Shown: positions 21,383 through 40,103, numbered from the stretch's first letter. The stretch: 64,000 bases of DNA from Telopea speciosissima (GCF_018873765.1 NC_057924.1:3720001-3784000); one strand, 5' to 3'. A program made the numbers and translations. Notes: a model not told the origin generated them from the sequence alone.

Positions 21383-21505
21383 ATGGATGGGAGATGAGGA
21401 CACTTTCCCCATATGATCGACGCTGATTCAAACTGTGCTGTTTTATCATCTCCAAATTTCTGGAGATTTAAAAGCCAGATGTCTGATCCTTTCCAATCCA
21501 GAATT
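21383..21505 (+). ncRNA. Candidate C/D-box-like RNA, unit 2
   Basis: Paralogue of unit 1, about 200 bp downstream on the same strand. The box C position reads AGATGAG (poorer match), with CTTTCCCCA, TGATCGA, AAGCCAG and TCTGATCC conserved. An inner stem, ATCTCCAAATTTCTGGAGAT, is a strong short hairpin (21448-21467). The terminal stem is weaker than in unit 1. Confidence 0.3.
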
Positions 21506-21654
21506 GTGAAAATTAAATGACCCTCTCCTGTACTCTGGCATAATTCAAACTCTATTGGGTTCTATGTCACCTTATGATTAGGGTTTAGAAACAGGTGAAA
21601 TTACCGAATAATAGAAAGAATAAATTATTCTTTAATGGGATTTGAATAGGTGGG

Positions 21655-21790
21655 ACTAGGATCTTTATCACCTCCAGTTTGTTGACCGGCCCAGTTCCCA
21701 GTTCCTCTAACAAAGGGGGGCTGAAATGACCTCTCTACCCATGCCCAAACACCTTGCCCGGGTGGGATCCACCATCCATAGGGACTATGG
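21655..21790. repeat. Partial copy of the Mutator-type MITE seen at 38637
   Basis: It shares CCCAGTTCC and AAGTTCCTCTAACA-like sequence and the GGGGG-containing centre with one half of the 38637-38811 element. The matching second arm is missing. Confidence 0.45.
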
Positions 21791-21816
21791 GAGTAAATAG
21801 AGACACTCGCTTAAAC

Positions 21817-22004
21817 AATGCAGATAGTCTACGCCCAGCTGCCCGTAGCGGCCTGTGCGGCGCAGATTGGGCTGTACGCACAATGATTGCATTATCTTTC
21901 CTTGGCCTTGGCGTTTGGGCAGGGTAAGGTGGTTTTTGTGCGTGCTGCTCTGTCTATGCCGTTCAGCCCTCTGCGGGCAGCTTGCCGTAGAGGATCAGGA
22001 TTAT
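21817..22004. repeat. Foldback MITE, about 188 bp
   Basis: The outer arms CTGCCCGTAGCGGC and its inverse near 21972-21995 (GGGCAGCTTGCCGTAGAGG) face each other, as do GTACGCACAATGATTGC and GTGCGTGCTG parts. Near-identical flanks CGCTTAAAC (21808-21816) and CGCTTAAAAC (22005-22014) suggest a 9-10 bp target duplication. Related to the element at 19404-19575 (both contain GTTTGGGCAG and GGGTAAGGTGG). Confidence 0.65.
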
Positions 22005-22309
22005 CGCTTAAAACATCATATAGATCTGACCAGTTTGGAAAGTAAAAGAGGCACTTTCAGATGGACCAACAATGCACATACTGAGTTCTAGCTTTTAATA
22101 ATTTCAATATGTGTCATCAGTTTCTTTTAACCCATGGTGCAGAAAGAATCTCCTCATACATATATCTGATCCTCTAAAATGGTGAAAGATATTTTAAACC
22201 CTCAACAACAAGGGTTGGAGTGTCGCACTTCTCTTTTCACCTTAAGGTGAAGAAGAACCATATACCATAATATATACAACACAGTCATTTGGCCATTTTT
22301 AAGTTCATT

Positions 22310-23350
22310 TTTTCAAAGAGCATGGGTCACCAATACCTTCTCTCTCACGAAGGAGACGAAGCCAGATGGTGCATGGAGGTTACATTGTCGAACATGCTAT
22401 CGACAGGGTCTTCTGGGCCAAGGAATCAGCTCAAGTGTTGATAGTAGTAGTCCTTGGAATACAATAGAAAGAGCAATGCTTAAACGAAAAAAGATAACTT
22501 TGATAATTAATATCCTAATAACCGAAACTGCTTCTAGTGGGGGACATTAGTTTGAGTCTTCGAGACGCATTATAACTTTCTGGTTATCAGATTCAATTTG
22601 AATACTTCTATAGCCAGCTGAGACTGCTTGAGATTGTCCACTACGGATGCCGGTAGCTTCCTCTATATGAAGGGGATGTTGAAGAAGCTCTTTTCAGAAA
22701 TTGCTAACAGAGGGGACCCAAAGTGGTCGCGTATAATAACCTCCAATATCGTCACTAGAATTGTTCTTTTGAAGGGAACCATCAACTTTCACAAAACCAC
22801 TTGGAGAGCTGATTTGAATTGGGCATCGTAACTCAAGAAGATATAGGTTGAAAAGCATTTTCAACAGCTTTACTAGCTTCATATGGAGATCTGTTCCTTC
22901 TCTTGAATATCATATTATTTCTTGCCTTCCATAGATACCTGCAGAATAAAGATGGCCAAGAAGAGAGATTCCCGATCAAGCTTTTTTATCCTTGTAGAAG
23001 ATATCATCTCAACCTTCGAGACATTGAGAGAGCTTCGGATCATGATTGCTTGGAGGAGAATATGTAAGAGAGCTTCCGAACCAAACAATAATCTTTAACC
23101 TGATGCAACTCCTTGAGCGCAACTTCTCCAAAGTTGGGATTTTATTTTTGGAAAAGATTTAGCCGACCAGATACGTTTCCATACAGAGTCGAGAAGTTGA
23201 AACCGCAGCTACTTCTTCAGCTTGCTTCTGATTTGTTAAGAGATTATAAGCTGAGGGAACCGAAAAGAATATACCATTAGGAGAGCCGCCTCAGACTTGG
23301 CAATCTTATGTAAGGAATAAACCCAAGCTGACCTGAAGAATTGCTTCTTT
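22310..23350 (-). mobile_element. L1-type LINE ORF2 remnant (zf-RVT and RNase H regions)
   Basis: The minus strand reads DSVWKRIWSAKSFPKIKSQL and WRSCAQG (zinc-binding RVT region). Further down come LWKARNNMIFKRRNRSPYEA, then QISSPSGFVKVDGSLQ, the start of the RNase H domain, where LINEs have a Pro-Pro-x-Gly-x-x-Lys-hydrophobic-Asn-x-Asp-Gly motif. Several frameshifts and stops are present. Neither the reverse transcriptase core nor a poly(A) end is visible. It lies just downstream of the phosphatase 3' UTR. Confidence 0.75.
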
Positions 23351-23459
23351 ATAAATTGGGTGAAAAAATTCTTCAAGCAAGTCAATGTGCCAAATTTTCG
23401 AAATTCAATCAATTGGCTCGTTACATACTAACTCATCATTGTGAACTATTTACACATTA

Positions 23460-23733
23460 CAAAGTCTGGAACTTAAAACAAATGATTGATTACAAGTGAA
23501 GTTGATTAAACCTACATAAATCCAGCCGAAAACAACATATAAAAAGAGAATACCCTACAACAATATCCTTATAGATCGTTAACAAACAGCAAATAAAAGA
23601 ACCACCACCCTAAAAGGGGGTACAGATGAGGAAAAAGCATCTGCAACAATGCTTCTAACTATCCGCATATAAAAAAAACGGATTGTCTTATTCATTCACT
23701 GCCAAACCCCATCTTCGAGGTCACCATTATCCA
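23460..23733 (-). other. Probable 3' UTR of the phosphatase gene
   Basis: An A/T-rich stretch follows the phosphatase stop codon on the minus strand, before LINE sequence begins. No coding potential seen. The exact polyadenylation site is not identifiable. Confidence 0.4.
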
Positions 23734-31984
<8,251 letters not shown>

Positions 31985-32337
31985 CTACTTGGTAATAGAG
32001 AATAATAGAAGCTAAACAAATAGCGTATCTAGAATCTCACAGGATCTTCTCTTCCCTCTCCTTTCTCCTTTTCACCTTTTTAATTTTATTTATTTACGCG
32101 TTTAATTTATTGTCACCGTGTGGGTGACATTTGCTTTTTGTAACCACTTATCATTCATATCATGTGGTTCTGGGTGCAAGGTTTAGGAATCGGATCAGAT
32201 CGGTCGATACGATATGGATGTGGGTTTCCAATAAAAAAATTAGTGTTTTGATTAAGTGAATCCATAATGGTATCAATATCGAGTTCGATGGTGATCGATA
32301 TCGGTCTCTCAATTTGACCATGGTCCCTTGTTCACAT

Positions 32338-32743
32338 TAGGGTTGCAATAGGGTACGGTTGGGTCGGGCCTTTTAAAATCACAGCCCAATTCCTTAGCTG
32401 GTCCTAGGCTCGGTCCGATCCTGACTTAGCGCTAGAAAAATCCAACCTTGATTGACCCTAAACATGGTGGGGGGGGGGGGATGAATGGGCTGGTCAGGTT
32501 GGGAAGAAGAAGAAAGAAAGAAAGAACAGGAAGAAGGAAAAGAAAAATAGAAGACAAGGTTGGGTTGGGCCGGGTCAGGCTCAGCCCGAGGCCTCAACCC
32601 TAGCCCAATCCAACCTTGACTCAGGGTCAGAAATTCCCAACCCTTACCCGTTCTCAGGGCTAGGATATTTTAACCCAAGTCCTATTCGGGCTCAGGGCGG
32701 GCTAGGACCAGCTTAGGCTGTCAAGGCCAAACTTGCATCCCTA
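32338..32743 (-). mobile_element. hAT-type MITE, 406 bp, perfect 8-bp target duplication
   Basis: Ends TAGGGTTGCAA and TTGCATCCCTA are imperfect inverted repeats. The flanks GTTCACAT at 32330-32337 and 32744-32751 are identical 8-bp duplications, the hAT hallmark. The interior is rich in GGTTGGGC/GCCCAACC and TTGAGGCCT blocks shared with 40104-40732, 950-1204 and 56967-57080. It contains a G-run near 32468-32480 and an AGAAAGA simple repeat. No coding capacity. Confidence 0.9.
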
Positions 32744-32805
32744 GTTCACATGTAAAGTTTCGGCCTAATTGGAATTAGTCACACAGCAAAACAAATAGTT
32801 ATTTG

Positions 32806-32940
32806 GTTGTGTTTGGTATGCGTTCTCGGAATAGATTATAGGTATTGAATGCATTATGAAACTTGATTCTTCACTATTTTCTTGCTTCAGAATGCATTCT
32901 TAGACCTAGAATATATTCAAGAATGTATACCTAACCCAAA
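32806..32940. repeat. Decayed Tourist-like MITE
   Basis: TGTGTTTGGTATGCGTTCTC at the left and GAATGTATACCTAACCC at the right form inverted ends like those of 54928-55065. Internal GAATGCATT is also shared. The target duplication is not clear. Confidence 0.6.
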
Positions 32941-33337
32941 AACGTTTAAATTTAATTACCATAAGAAAGCATGGTTCAAATAAGTGGAATCTATAATGGG
33001 ATCGGTACCTGTTGATTCTGAATTTCTTATTCTAATTCAGTTAGATCCGCCAAGATTCGACTTAAACCCTAGAAATTCAATACAAATTTGAAATTGGGAT
33101 CAATTGATTCTATCGATTTCTATCCATTTCCTCAAACCATGACAAAGGGAGTGCACCAAACTATAGAGGGTGCATGAACATAGATGGCACACTATCCCAT
33201 TATATAAATATAGAAATGTATTTGATGTTGAAATTGAACATGTGACTAATCATGGCCATTCTCTAAAAATATCCAATGATCAGAATTAATCACATCATTT
33301 TTTTTTTCGTGACACTAATCATCAATATTTTTATTTT

Positions 33338-33655
33338 TTTTTGATAAAAAGTAATTCTATTGCAAAGGGAGTTAGAACATAAGGGATCAAAATTACAAAC
33401 ATTTATCAACCAAAGAATCGAAATAGACCAATTTGTCGTACTACCCATAGATAGAACCTTCCAGACTAGAGTGTGAGCAATAACATTTGCTTCCCTACAT
33501 AAGTGAAAACAGGAAAAGAAGAATAAATGACAAGCCAACTGACGAATATCTAAAATTAGATTTGAGATGCAACTTGAAAGTGAGTATGGGACTTCTTTGA
33601 TGATCTTGACGAACTCATCACCAATATCGGTGACAATAAGATTTTCCATATTATT
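33338..33655 (-). mobile_element. 5'-truncated L1-type LINE 3' end
   Basis: The minus strand reads LILDIRQLACHLFFFSCFHL, CREANVIAHTLVWKV and then a short tail, matching the end of a LINE RNase H domain (C/H-x-N-R-x-x-N-x-x-A-H). The 3' UTR ends TTTTTATC plus an A-run next to 33338. Flanks ATATTTTTAT on the A-run side and ATATTATTAT at about 33646-33655 may be an imperfect target duplication. Confidence 0.8.
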
Positions 33656-34188
33656 ATAACGGCAAAACTAGAAAAAACCTAAAGAGCACTCACAAAAACT
33701 GGTTGCGCAACATGTTAAAATGCGCTGTGGGTTAGTCAAGTCTGGTGACTCATGACCGTGACGGCACACACGACACGAGAAAGAGAGACGGCGAGAAACA
33801 GGGCGTTTGGTTAAAAAGACGGAAAAAGATAGATTGGAAAGGGGGAAGGAACGTTACACATAGGCCTCGGCCGCCTCTGTTAGTATGTTACGTTTCAGCC
33901 ACGTTGAGAGAGAGAGATAAACTTGAGGTGTTCCACGAGGCATAGAGATTAGCGTGCTCAGGTCAGTGATCTCAGATGTGCGTTTGTATGGTGGAAGAGT
34001 GGAAGACAAACATCAGAACCGTTAAAATGTAGTGGTCCCACCTAAATGATGATAGTCGGTTTTATGATAGAAGGTGGCCCACAGTATTCGAAACCTGGGG
34101 TCGAAGAAGAGAGATGGGAATGGGACCAACTAACCTTAGATCAGAGAGCCGTGGAAACGGGAGTATCCGTATCTCGTCTAATTAATAA
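33656..34188. other. Intergenic sequence, no gene seen
   Basis: Purine-rich, relatively GC-rich at 33745-33930 (with a GGCCTCGGCCGCC box). This might be an old promoter or gene edge, but no coding frame is recognisable. Confidence 0.3.
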
Positions 34189-34382
34189 GGAATAGAGAAC
34201 GTCACTCAGTCGCACAGTGCAGGCTGTCCTGCGTCTAGGGATATTTAAAAAGACCGTCGCATCCCATGAAACTCTAAAAATGACCAGAAGTGTGTGGCTG
34301 CCAAGGGGTATGGTAATCATTTCACACACCTTGTGTTAGGGAAGGGGTGCGTGTCTGGCGCAACTAGTGACGTTCTTTTTCC
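34189..34382. repeat. Mutator-type MITE, 194 bp, perfect 9-bp target duplication
   Basis: Inverted ends GGAATAGAGAACGTCACT and AGTGACGTTCTTTTTCC. Flanked by AATTAATAA at 34180-34188 and 34383-34391. A related copy lies at 54179-54355 (shared GAGAACGTCACTC, GACCGTCGCA, GTGTCTGGC). Confidence 0.9.
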
Positions 34383-34743
34383 AATTAATAAATTTGAATT
34401 ATTTAAAGACAGGAAGTAAGTCATAATCGCAAAATCTTATGGGGAGGGGAACCAAAAGAAACCACAATTATTTGTTAAAATTATATTCATTTTTTAATGG
34501 TTGTTTCATTTATGGATGCAACTTTGTATGGGTATATGAGGTGGGTGGTGTCTATCATCTATGGGAGGATGAAGTAAAGTAAGGGTGTCAAATGGGATGG
34601 TTTTGACTCCCTCAAAGAGGCAGCAGCCGCAGCACCAAGGAATCCCCTAACAACCCAAGCGTGAACGAACTTTTTTAGGGTTTTTTCCCCCTTTTTTCAC
34701 CGCTGTTACTCTTTCACCGCCGTGTATATCTCTGTCTCTGTCC

Positions 34744-35313
34744 TTGTGGCGTGTATTGATCTCCGCCTTTGTGCGTGCATTTGAACCTATGCTCTTCCTC
34801 CTCCATATCCTCCACAGTTCTTCCACCATGACCATCGGCCTCGCAAACTATGAAGATACAGATGACGATGCCGACGCCATCATCGACATGATATGGTCTT
34901 GCGTACATCAGCTGCTGCGTTTGCTCATCCACCTGAGCTTCACCTCCGGCAACACCGACCAAAAGCACTTGATCTCCACCCAGGTTCTATCGGATAGCAG
35001 ATCTGATCCTTGGGCACGTTGCTACCTTTCTCTTTTGATCACCCCCGAGAAGAACAGTTACTTGGTGTCTCTCAGGAACCTTTTCAAAGTGGAGGGCTTC
35101 TTGTTGCAAGATGGCGTTAGAGCACCTGGCATGTGGCATCTGGAGATTTTAATCGCTCGTCTCAGTTTCGGTACTCCTCTCTCTGAGCTCTTCATGGATG
35201 TTTCGAGTACTTCTGTGATTGTTCCACTTGATTGGAGCTTCGCCGAGGATACTCCTTCCGCTGCCGATATGAGCTACATCGGAGCCCATGGGAAGAATGG
35301 AGTTTCGCCATGA
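34744..35313 (+). CDS. Orphan reading frame A of the retroposon (189 aa)
   Basis: Reads from ATG at 34744 (a later in-frame ATG at 34828 begins MTIGLANYEDTDDDADAIID, which looks more like a protein start) to a TGA at 35311. No known domain. It contains LSFGTPLSELFMDVSSTS, a segment repeated in diverged form in frame B (FISFGVPLSEPFMDVSSIP). The reading frame is the same as frame B, so a single stop separates them. Whether it is or was translated is unknown. Confidence 0.35.
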   Translation: MWRVLISAFVRAFEPMLFLLHILHSSSTMTIGLANYEDTDDDADAIIDMIWSCVHQLLRLLIHLSFTSGNTDQKHLISTQVLSDSRSDPWARCYLSLLITPEKNSYLVSLRNLFKVEGFLLQDGVRAPGMWHLEILIARLSFGTPLSELFMDVSSTSVIVPLDWSFAEDTPSAADMSYIGAHGKNGVSP

Positions 35314-36222
35314 ATGCTCCACCTAGTTTTTATCAGTTTCGGCGTTCCTCTATCTGAGCCATTCATGGATGTTTCGAGCATTCCGCTTCGTACTCATTCG
35401 GTGGGCTGCCATCTGGTCCTACTGCAAGCGATCTCTCGCTTCCTCTGTTTTCTCCGGTATCTCTCTTGCTCTTTGGTGGTGACTATTTTGGAGATGAGGA
35501 TCTCGGGTATGAGAGCTTCCAATTGGACGATTATTCTAGTCCCTCCGCCCCGAAAAGGTGCAAAGGAGCCATCTGTTGGCCTGCAATACAAGGATATTGA
35601 GGGTGGGAAAGAAGGACCTAAACTCTCCATCGATGTCTTGAGGAGCTCTGTTGACGGTCCACTTGGATGGAATATCGTCGTGGTTGATCCACCCACTGCC
35701 GAACTGAGCGACACCGATAATCAAAATTGGGAGGAATACGATCTTAGGCCGGTCCAGCATTTAGTTTCCATGCTCTCCACCACCGTCACTGTCGCCAATT
35801 GCTATTGGTTTCGCGAGGTGCCCTGTCGGCCAATCTGGCTTTTGGGATTGTGGGGACCTGACAGGCTGTCGGTCACCTTGGTGGGAAAGCACATGGTGCT
35901 ATTAGTCATGGCCATCCATCCTGATCCCTACAGCATCATGGACAATTATCATGTATCCAGCTGTTTTGGTAGTTGTTTTGATAGCTTTTCCTTTTTTGGG
36001 CTTGCCCATAACCTTGTTGATGTTTTCGTCTGCTCCGACATCCCAGCCGCAGTTCTACTCAGCACATGTGGGGACCCTTTTATTGGCATGTATGTGCATG
36101 GGCTTAAACAAAGCTGCGTTTACAGCATGTTTACTAGGGAAGTGGTTCTGAACCAACCCCTGGCCTGGATGATCCTGTCAACGGCATGTGAGACCAGATC
36201 AATTTCCACTCCTTGGTTCTGA
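35314..36222 (+). CDS. Orphan reading frame B of the retroposon (302 aa)
   Basis: Begins at the ATG immediately after the TGA that ends frame A and runs 302 codons to a TGA at 36220-36222. Mixed composition: hydrophobic stretches, and a hydrophilic middle with VPPPRKGAKEPSVGLQYKDI and TAELSDTDNQNWEEYDLRPV. The C-terminal part is Cys/Phe-rich. No recognised family. An open stretch of about 490 codons with one stop is longer than expected by chance, which argues it derives from a real coding sequence. Confidence 0.35.
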   Translation: MLHLVFISFGVPLSEPFMDVSSIPLRTHSVGCHLVLLQAISRFLCFLRYLSCSLVVTILEMRISGMRASNWTIILVPPPRKGAKEPSVGLQYKDIEGGKEGPKLSIDVLRSSVDGPLGWNIVVVDPPTAELSDTDNQNWEEYDLRPVQHLVSMLSTTVTVANCYWFREVPCRPIWLLGLWGPDRLSVTLVGKHMVLLVMAIHPDPYSIMDNYHVSSCFGSCFDSFSFFGLAHNLVDVFVCSDIPAAVLLSTCGDPFIGMYVHGLKQSCVYSMFTREVVLNQPLAWMILSTACETRSISTPWF

Positions 36223-36346
36223 ATATTGTATATCCAAACCTTGTGTTTATTATGTTATCTATCAGTGTTATGTTTCCTGTTTTCCCTTGTTTGGCGTTGG
36301 ATTCGCATGAATGAATAGCCTTGCTTTCTACCAAAAAAAAAAAAAA

Positions 36347-37130
36347 GGGATGGTTTTGAGTAATTGGAGCGGTTGTTTATCAGTTTTGTTGTTGGGGTTA
36401 ATTCCAAAATCGCTCTAAACGGTCTCAAAATTAGGATTTGATCCCGCTTAATAATGGGACAGTTCAATTCCGATCTCTTAACAGTTTCAAAAACTCAAAA
36501 TCCTAAAGTATCAGATATATACAAAATTTACTAAGTATACAAAAAATTTCCTAAGCATACAAATAATTGAATATATCTTAAAAATATAAAATAATCAAAC
36601 ATCAATTCTTAATACAAACAGTCAATTAATGAAACCCTAATCCAAAATGAGTTGTGAACTTGAGGTCTTCATGATAACTTAATGGTTTAATCCTCATTAG
36701 TATTTTTAATAATGACAATTAAAAAAAAAAAAACTAATAAACCTTAATTTTCTTTGTGATTGCAATATAACTCTTATAAAATTATAACTATTAGGGTGAG
36801 GGCTGGGCACGCTGCCCGCTTTTCCACAATTAAGCAGTTATGCCAAATGGGAGAGAGATGGCAAAGGCAAGGAGGCCATTTCCTCAGGGTTTTTCTATAG
36901 GGTTGAATAAAAATCTGATTAACCATTTGATATAATTGCTATGTTTAGTGTGTGACTCGTTACACAGGTTGGGGTGTTAGGCACAGTGTCGGTATGCCTA
37001 GCCTTTAACCTATTAATATTATTTTAATCGATTTCTATTTGGGCTTTTGATTTTGGGTCTATTGGGAAACCCGTCTCAGAACCGGCTTATCCCATTTAAT
37101 TATTGGTCTCCAAATCAGCTCCAAGAAACC
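36347..37130. other. Intergenic sequence between the retroposon and the RTE tail
   Basis: AT-rich with repeat debris; no gene. TAAGGGTGTCAA at 34580 and its inverse TTGACACCCTTA at 37467-37478 look like hAT ends, but their 8-bp flanks do not match. Confidence 0.35.
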
Positions 37131-37448
37131 ATCTCATTTAGTAATGGGATGGGTTGGTTTCGGGTTTTAAGAAAGAATATGCATGCGGTAGGGTTCGATC
37201 CGAGTATAACCGCAGATAGAATTGTTTGAAAGACAAAGACCCGTGTAGCCGACCCCTTGTATGAGATTGTTCCTGAGATGCTGCTTTAACTACTGCTTGG
37301 ACTTCTTCTTTTACTCATTCTATTTTTTAACTTCCTTTTACTCCTTTTATTTTTCTTATTTCTATTATTGTTATAGCCTCTATCAGATCCATGGAACCGA
37401 TCCCATCTAGTTGGGATAAGATTATGATCATTGTTGTTGTTGTTGATT
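37130..37448 (+). mobile_element. RTE-type LINE 3' end fragment
   Basis: It contains TGTAGCCGACCCC, a T/C-rich stretch, then CCCATCTAGTTGGGATAAG and a TTG-repeat tail (37430-37443). This is the typical 3' terminus of plant RTE LINEs, seen with reverse transcriptase at 47328-48021. Coding sequence is not recognisable here. Confidence 0.7.
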
Positions 37449-38447
37449 CCTAGTTCTAGACCCAAATTGACACCCTTAAGCCAGAACCCCATACGATGAG
37501 GGAATAGGATGATAGAGGAGTACATTTGGAGAATATGCTTAGCACCTTTTTGGACTTGTATATGTATTGCCATTATAAGCCAATGGGAGTGTCTTATTCC
37601 TATTATGATTTTTCCTGCAAGGGCCATGTCATGATACCAATGGGAGAATACTTTGGCATTCCGGTCGTCGCTTGACTCACCTCGTGCATCCCCTCCAGGC
37701 TCTAGTAGTGAAAGTGCATAAAAAGGGGAAGAATGTGATTTTTATTTTTGGGGGTTCAAAGGGAAGAATGTGAGATTACATTGTCCCATACGTGGGGCAC
37801 ATTTTAAATAATTGGTTCCCACCCCAAACACACATTGGGACCCCTGCCCAAGGAGTAGTGAATTCCATATGGTGGCATTCAGCATACCAGAACATAAGGT
37901 CACATGAGAAGGATCAGATTACGAAGTGTTAAATAAGGGGTTTATATCATTTCGAAACCCTATGGTGAGACAGGGGTGGTACGATCGTGCACGAAACCTT
38001 TTGCCATAAAACAATAAGCAAAAAAAATAAAGTTACAAATCTACTTACGCCTTATGTCATTTGGATGGATATTTAATATTCATATCATCATCTTTATATG
38101 GCTAATGTTTCATATCTTTTTATTTTTTATTTTTTATTTTTTTTTTTTATAGAAGCTAATGTTTCTAATGTTTCATATCAACTCAATACTTATGTGTCAT
38201 TTCATGAAAGGGAAAAGGCTGGACATGTTGCCAGTGCGCCAGCATATGTCTTTCTCTTTCCTCCCTCCCCTTTGATAAAAGACCCCCCTTGCCCTCCTGT
38301 GTCTAGCCATATAATTGGTGTATGTTATTAGTTTATCAAAAGCTGGCGATATCCGGAACCCTCTCCCTTAATATATTTACAAGAAGTTTGAAAAGTCGCA
38401 ATCAAGAAAAAAACAAACATTATACTTCTATTTGGTAATAGAAAAAT
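37449..38447. other. Intergenic sequence, no gene seen
   Basis: No coding frame or repeat boundary recognised. A T-rich stretch lies at 38118-38150. Confidence 0.4.
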
Positions 38448-38616
38448 AGGAGAAAGTTCTCTGTCCGGGAGTGTGGCCTACGTCAACACTCTCATGAGTC
38501 TATCTCTCTTCTCCCCATATGAAAAGACACATCTGCCCCCTTATTTTGAGTAGGAGAGAGATAGACACATGGGAGTGCTGGCGTAGGCCACACTCCTAGA
38601 CAAAGAACTGCTTCCC
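38448..38616. repeat. Mutator-type MITE, 169 bp
   Basis: Inverted arms GGAGTGTGGCCTACG at the left and CGTAGGCCACACTCC at the right, with TCTATCTCTCTTCTC facing GAGAGAGATAGA inside. Flanks TAGAAAAAT (38439-38447) and TAAAAAAAT (38617-38625) match at 8 of 9 positions. Confidence 0.85.
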
Positions 38617-38636
38617 TAAAAAAATACTTATACTAC

Positions 38637-38811
38637 GGAAAATTATCTGCTCCATTTTCTGCCCAGTCCATTTTCCCAAGTTCCTCTAACAGGGGGGAGT
38701 GGACTCTACTTGGGTAGTGTGTTCAGGTAGGGGATAGGATAGTCATTTCTATCCCTTATTAGAGGAACTTGAAAAAATGGACCAGACAGGAAAATGGAGC
38801 AGATAATGATC
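38637..38811. repeat. Mutator-type MITE, 175 bp, perfect 10-bp target duplication
   Basis: Arms ATTATCTGCTCCATTTTC and GAAAATGGAGCAGATAAT are inverted copies, with AAGTTCCTCTAA and TTAGAGGAACTT further in. Flanked by CTTATACTAC at 38627-38636 and 38812-38821. It lies 20 bp from the previous MITE, from which it differs in sequence. Confidence 0.9.
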
Positions 38812-40103
38812 CTTATACTACATAGTTGAGATGGACCATGAAACTCAGTAAGTAGATTATTAAAAGGGTTTTAATTTTATTTTTTTTCCAATGGTTGGAT
38901 GCCAAATTGCAATCCACGTAATGGGAAATGGTAAACATGCATGAAATCATACTAGTACAAGTGCCAAGGAAACAGTTTTTTATTAATAAAATAAAGAGAA
39001 AAGGTTATACAAATTGAGAGTGTGTATGCCCCTTTCACATCCATTCTCTTCCTTGACATTTAAGATTCTCTTGTATACAAATCATGAAGCGTGCTTTCCA
39101 TGCTCTCATCAGCTTGAGGTGAAAAATTCTATTCCAATGAACTTGCTCTTACTAGAATTATAAATGGATATTCTAATGAAGAGCAGTCAACCGCCCCCCC
39201 CCCCCCTTTTGTTTATTTCTTTTCCTTTTCAAAGAGGAAGTCATTCTATTATTACGTAGATACATACTTTCTACGGGAAGCAACATAGATATAGTGGTTG
39301 TCCAATAAGGTTCTACTTTATCGTTTATCGACTCATCTCATATCTCATATCATGCTTCAAGCCTTAAAAATTAAAAATGGATGGTCTCTACTACTCCCTT
39401 TCCAAATCCGAAGAAGCTCCCCTAGAACTCCTTGGATCATCTGTGAACGGTTCAACCAATTACTTCTTCAAAATACTATAAAAGATGCCGAAGTCTTGAA
39501 AATCTAAGAACTAAGTTTTCAATCCTTCACGGGTAGAGAAGGAACAATTCCTTCTCCATTGGTGATGTGACCTATTATTAGACTTTTTTATCTTTAACTC
39601 CCACTTCTTATTGTTTGGTCACTAATCTTTCAAATTTTAGATTGAAGTAAAGATATAAAATTTTTAGTTGAGTAAAGATTTAAACACACACACACATCAT
39701 AAACAATTTGAGAAGTATTTTTTTCAATTAAGGTGACATAAAGTTTTTTAATATTAAAGGTATCAAATATGCAAATTATTTATTTTTTATAATTCAAAAT
39801 TCAACAACTATAAGAATTTTTTTCATTTAAAAAAAATATTGTAAGAGTTATTGTGAGTCAAACAAATGTCAAGTACCATTTAGTATTGGTCGGCCAATTT
39901 TGTTTGAAAATAAATATTTTCAAATCTTTTTTAGATTTTTATTTTGTCACATAGAACTTACAAAATTAATGAAGAGTGAAATAGACTAGGTGTCCACAAA
40001 ATTTCAAAACCGCCTAAAGTTACCAAAATGGTACAAAATAGATCATGCAACTATGCTCTACTGCACGTTCCATGTGGATCCATATTTTGGCACCCAACCC
40101 AAC
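38812..40103. other. Intergenic sequence, no gene seen
   Basis: Includes a C-run at about 39194-39207 and AT-rich low-complexity stretches. The open frame at 39298-39507 matches nothing known. Confidence 0.4.

Larger units (their letters stand above)
34607..36346 (+). mobile_element. Poly(A)-tailed retroposon, 1740 bp, with 13-bp target duplication
   Basis: Flanked by identical 13-mers GGGATGGTTTTGA at 34594-34606 and 36347-36359. It ends in 14 A residues preceded by a LINE-like tail (CTTGCTTTCTACC then A-run, compare CTTGCTAATCTTCTAGC then A-run at 8180-8204). It thus arose by target-primed insertion using LINE machinery. The 5' leader is C/T-rich and contains ACTTTTTTAGGG. The interior carries one long reading frame interrupted by a single stop, and no DUF4283, endonuclease or reverse transcriptase motif. 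It is either a non-autonomous LINE derivative or the retrocopy of an unknown transcript. Confidence 0.85.

Noticed and set aside
35394-35760. Minus-strand frames of 74-106 codons opposite the retroposon
   Set aside because: They mirror the longer plus-strand frame, and the poly(A) tail fixes the plus strand as the sense of the element.
37286-37627. A 113-codon minus-strand frame rich in Asn, Lys and Arg
   Set aside because: It is the antisense of the T/C-rich 3' end and TTG tail of an RTE fragment.
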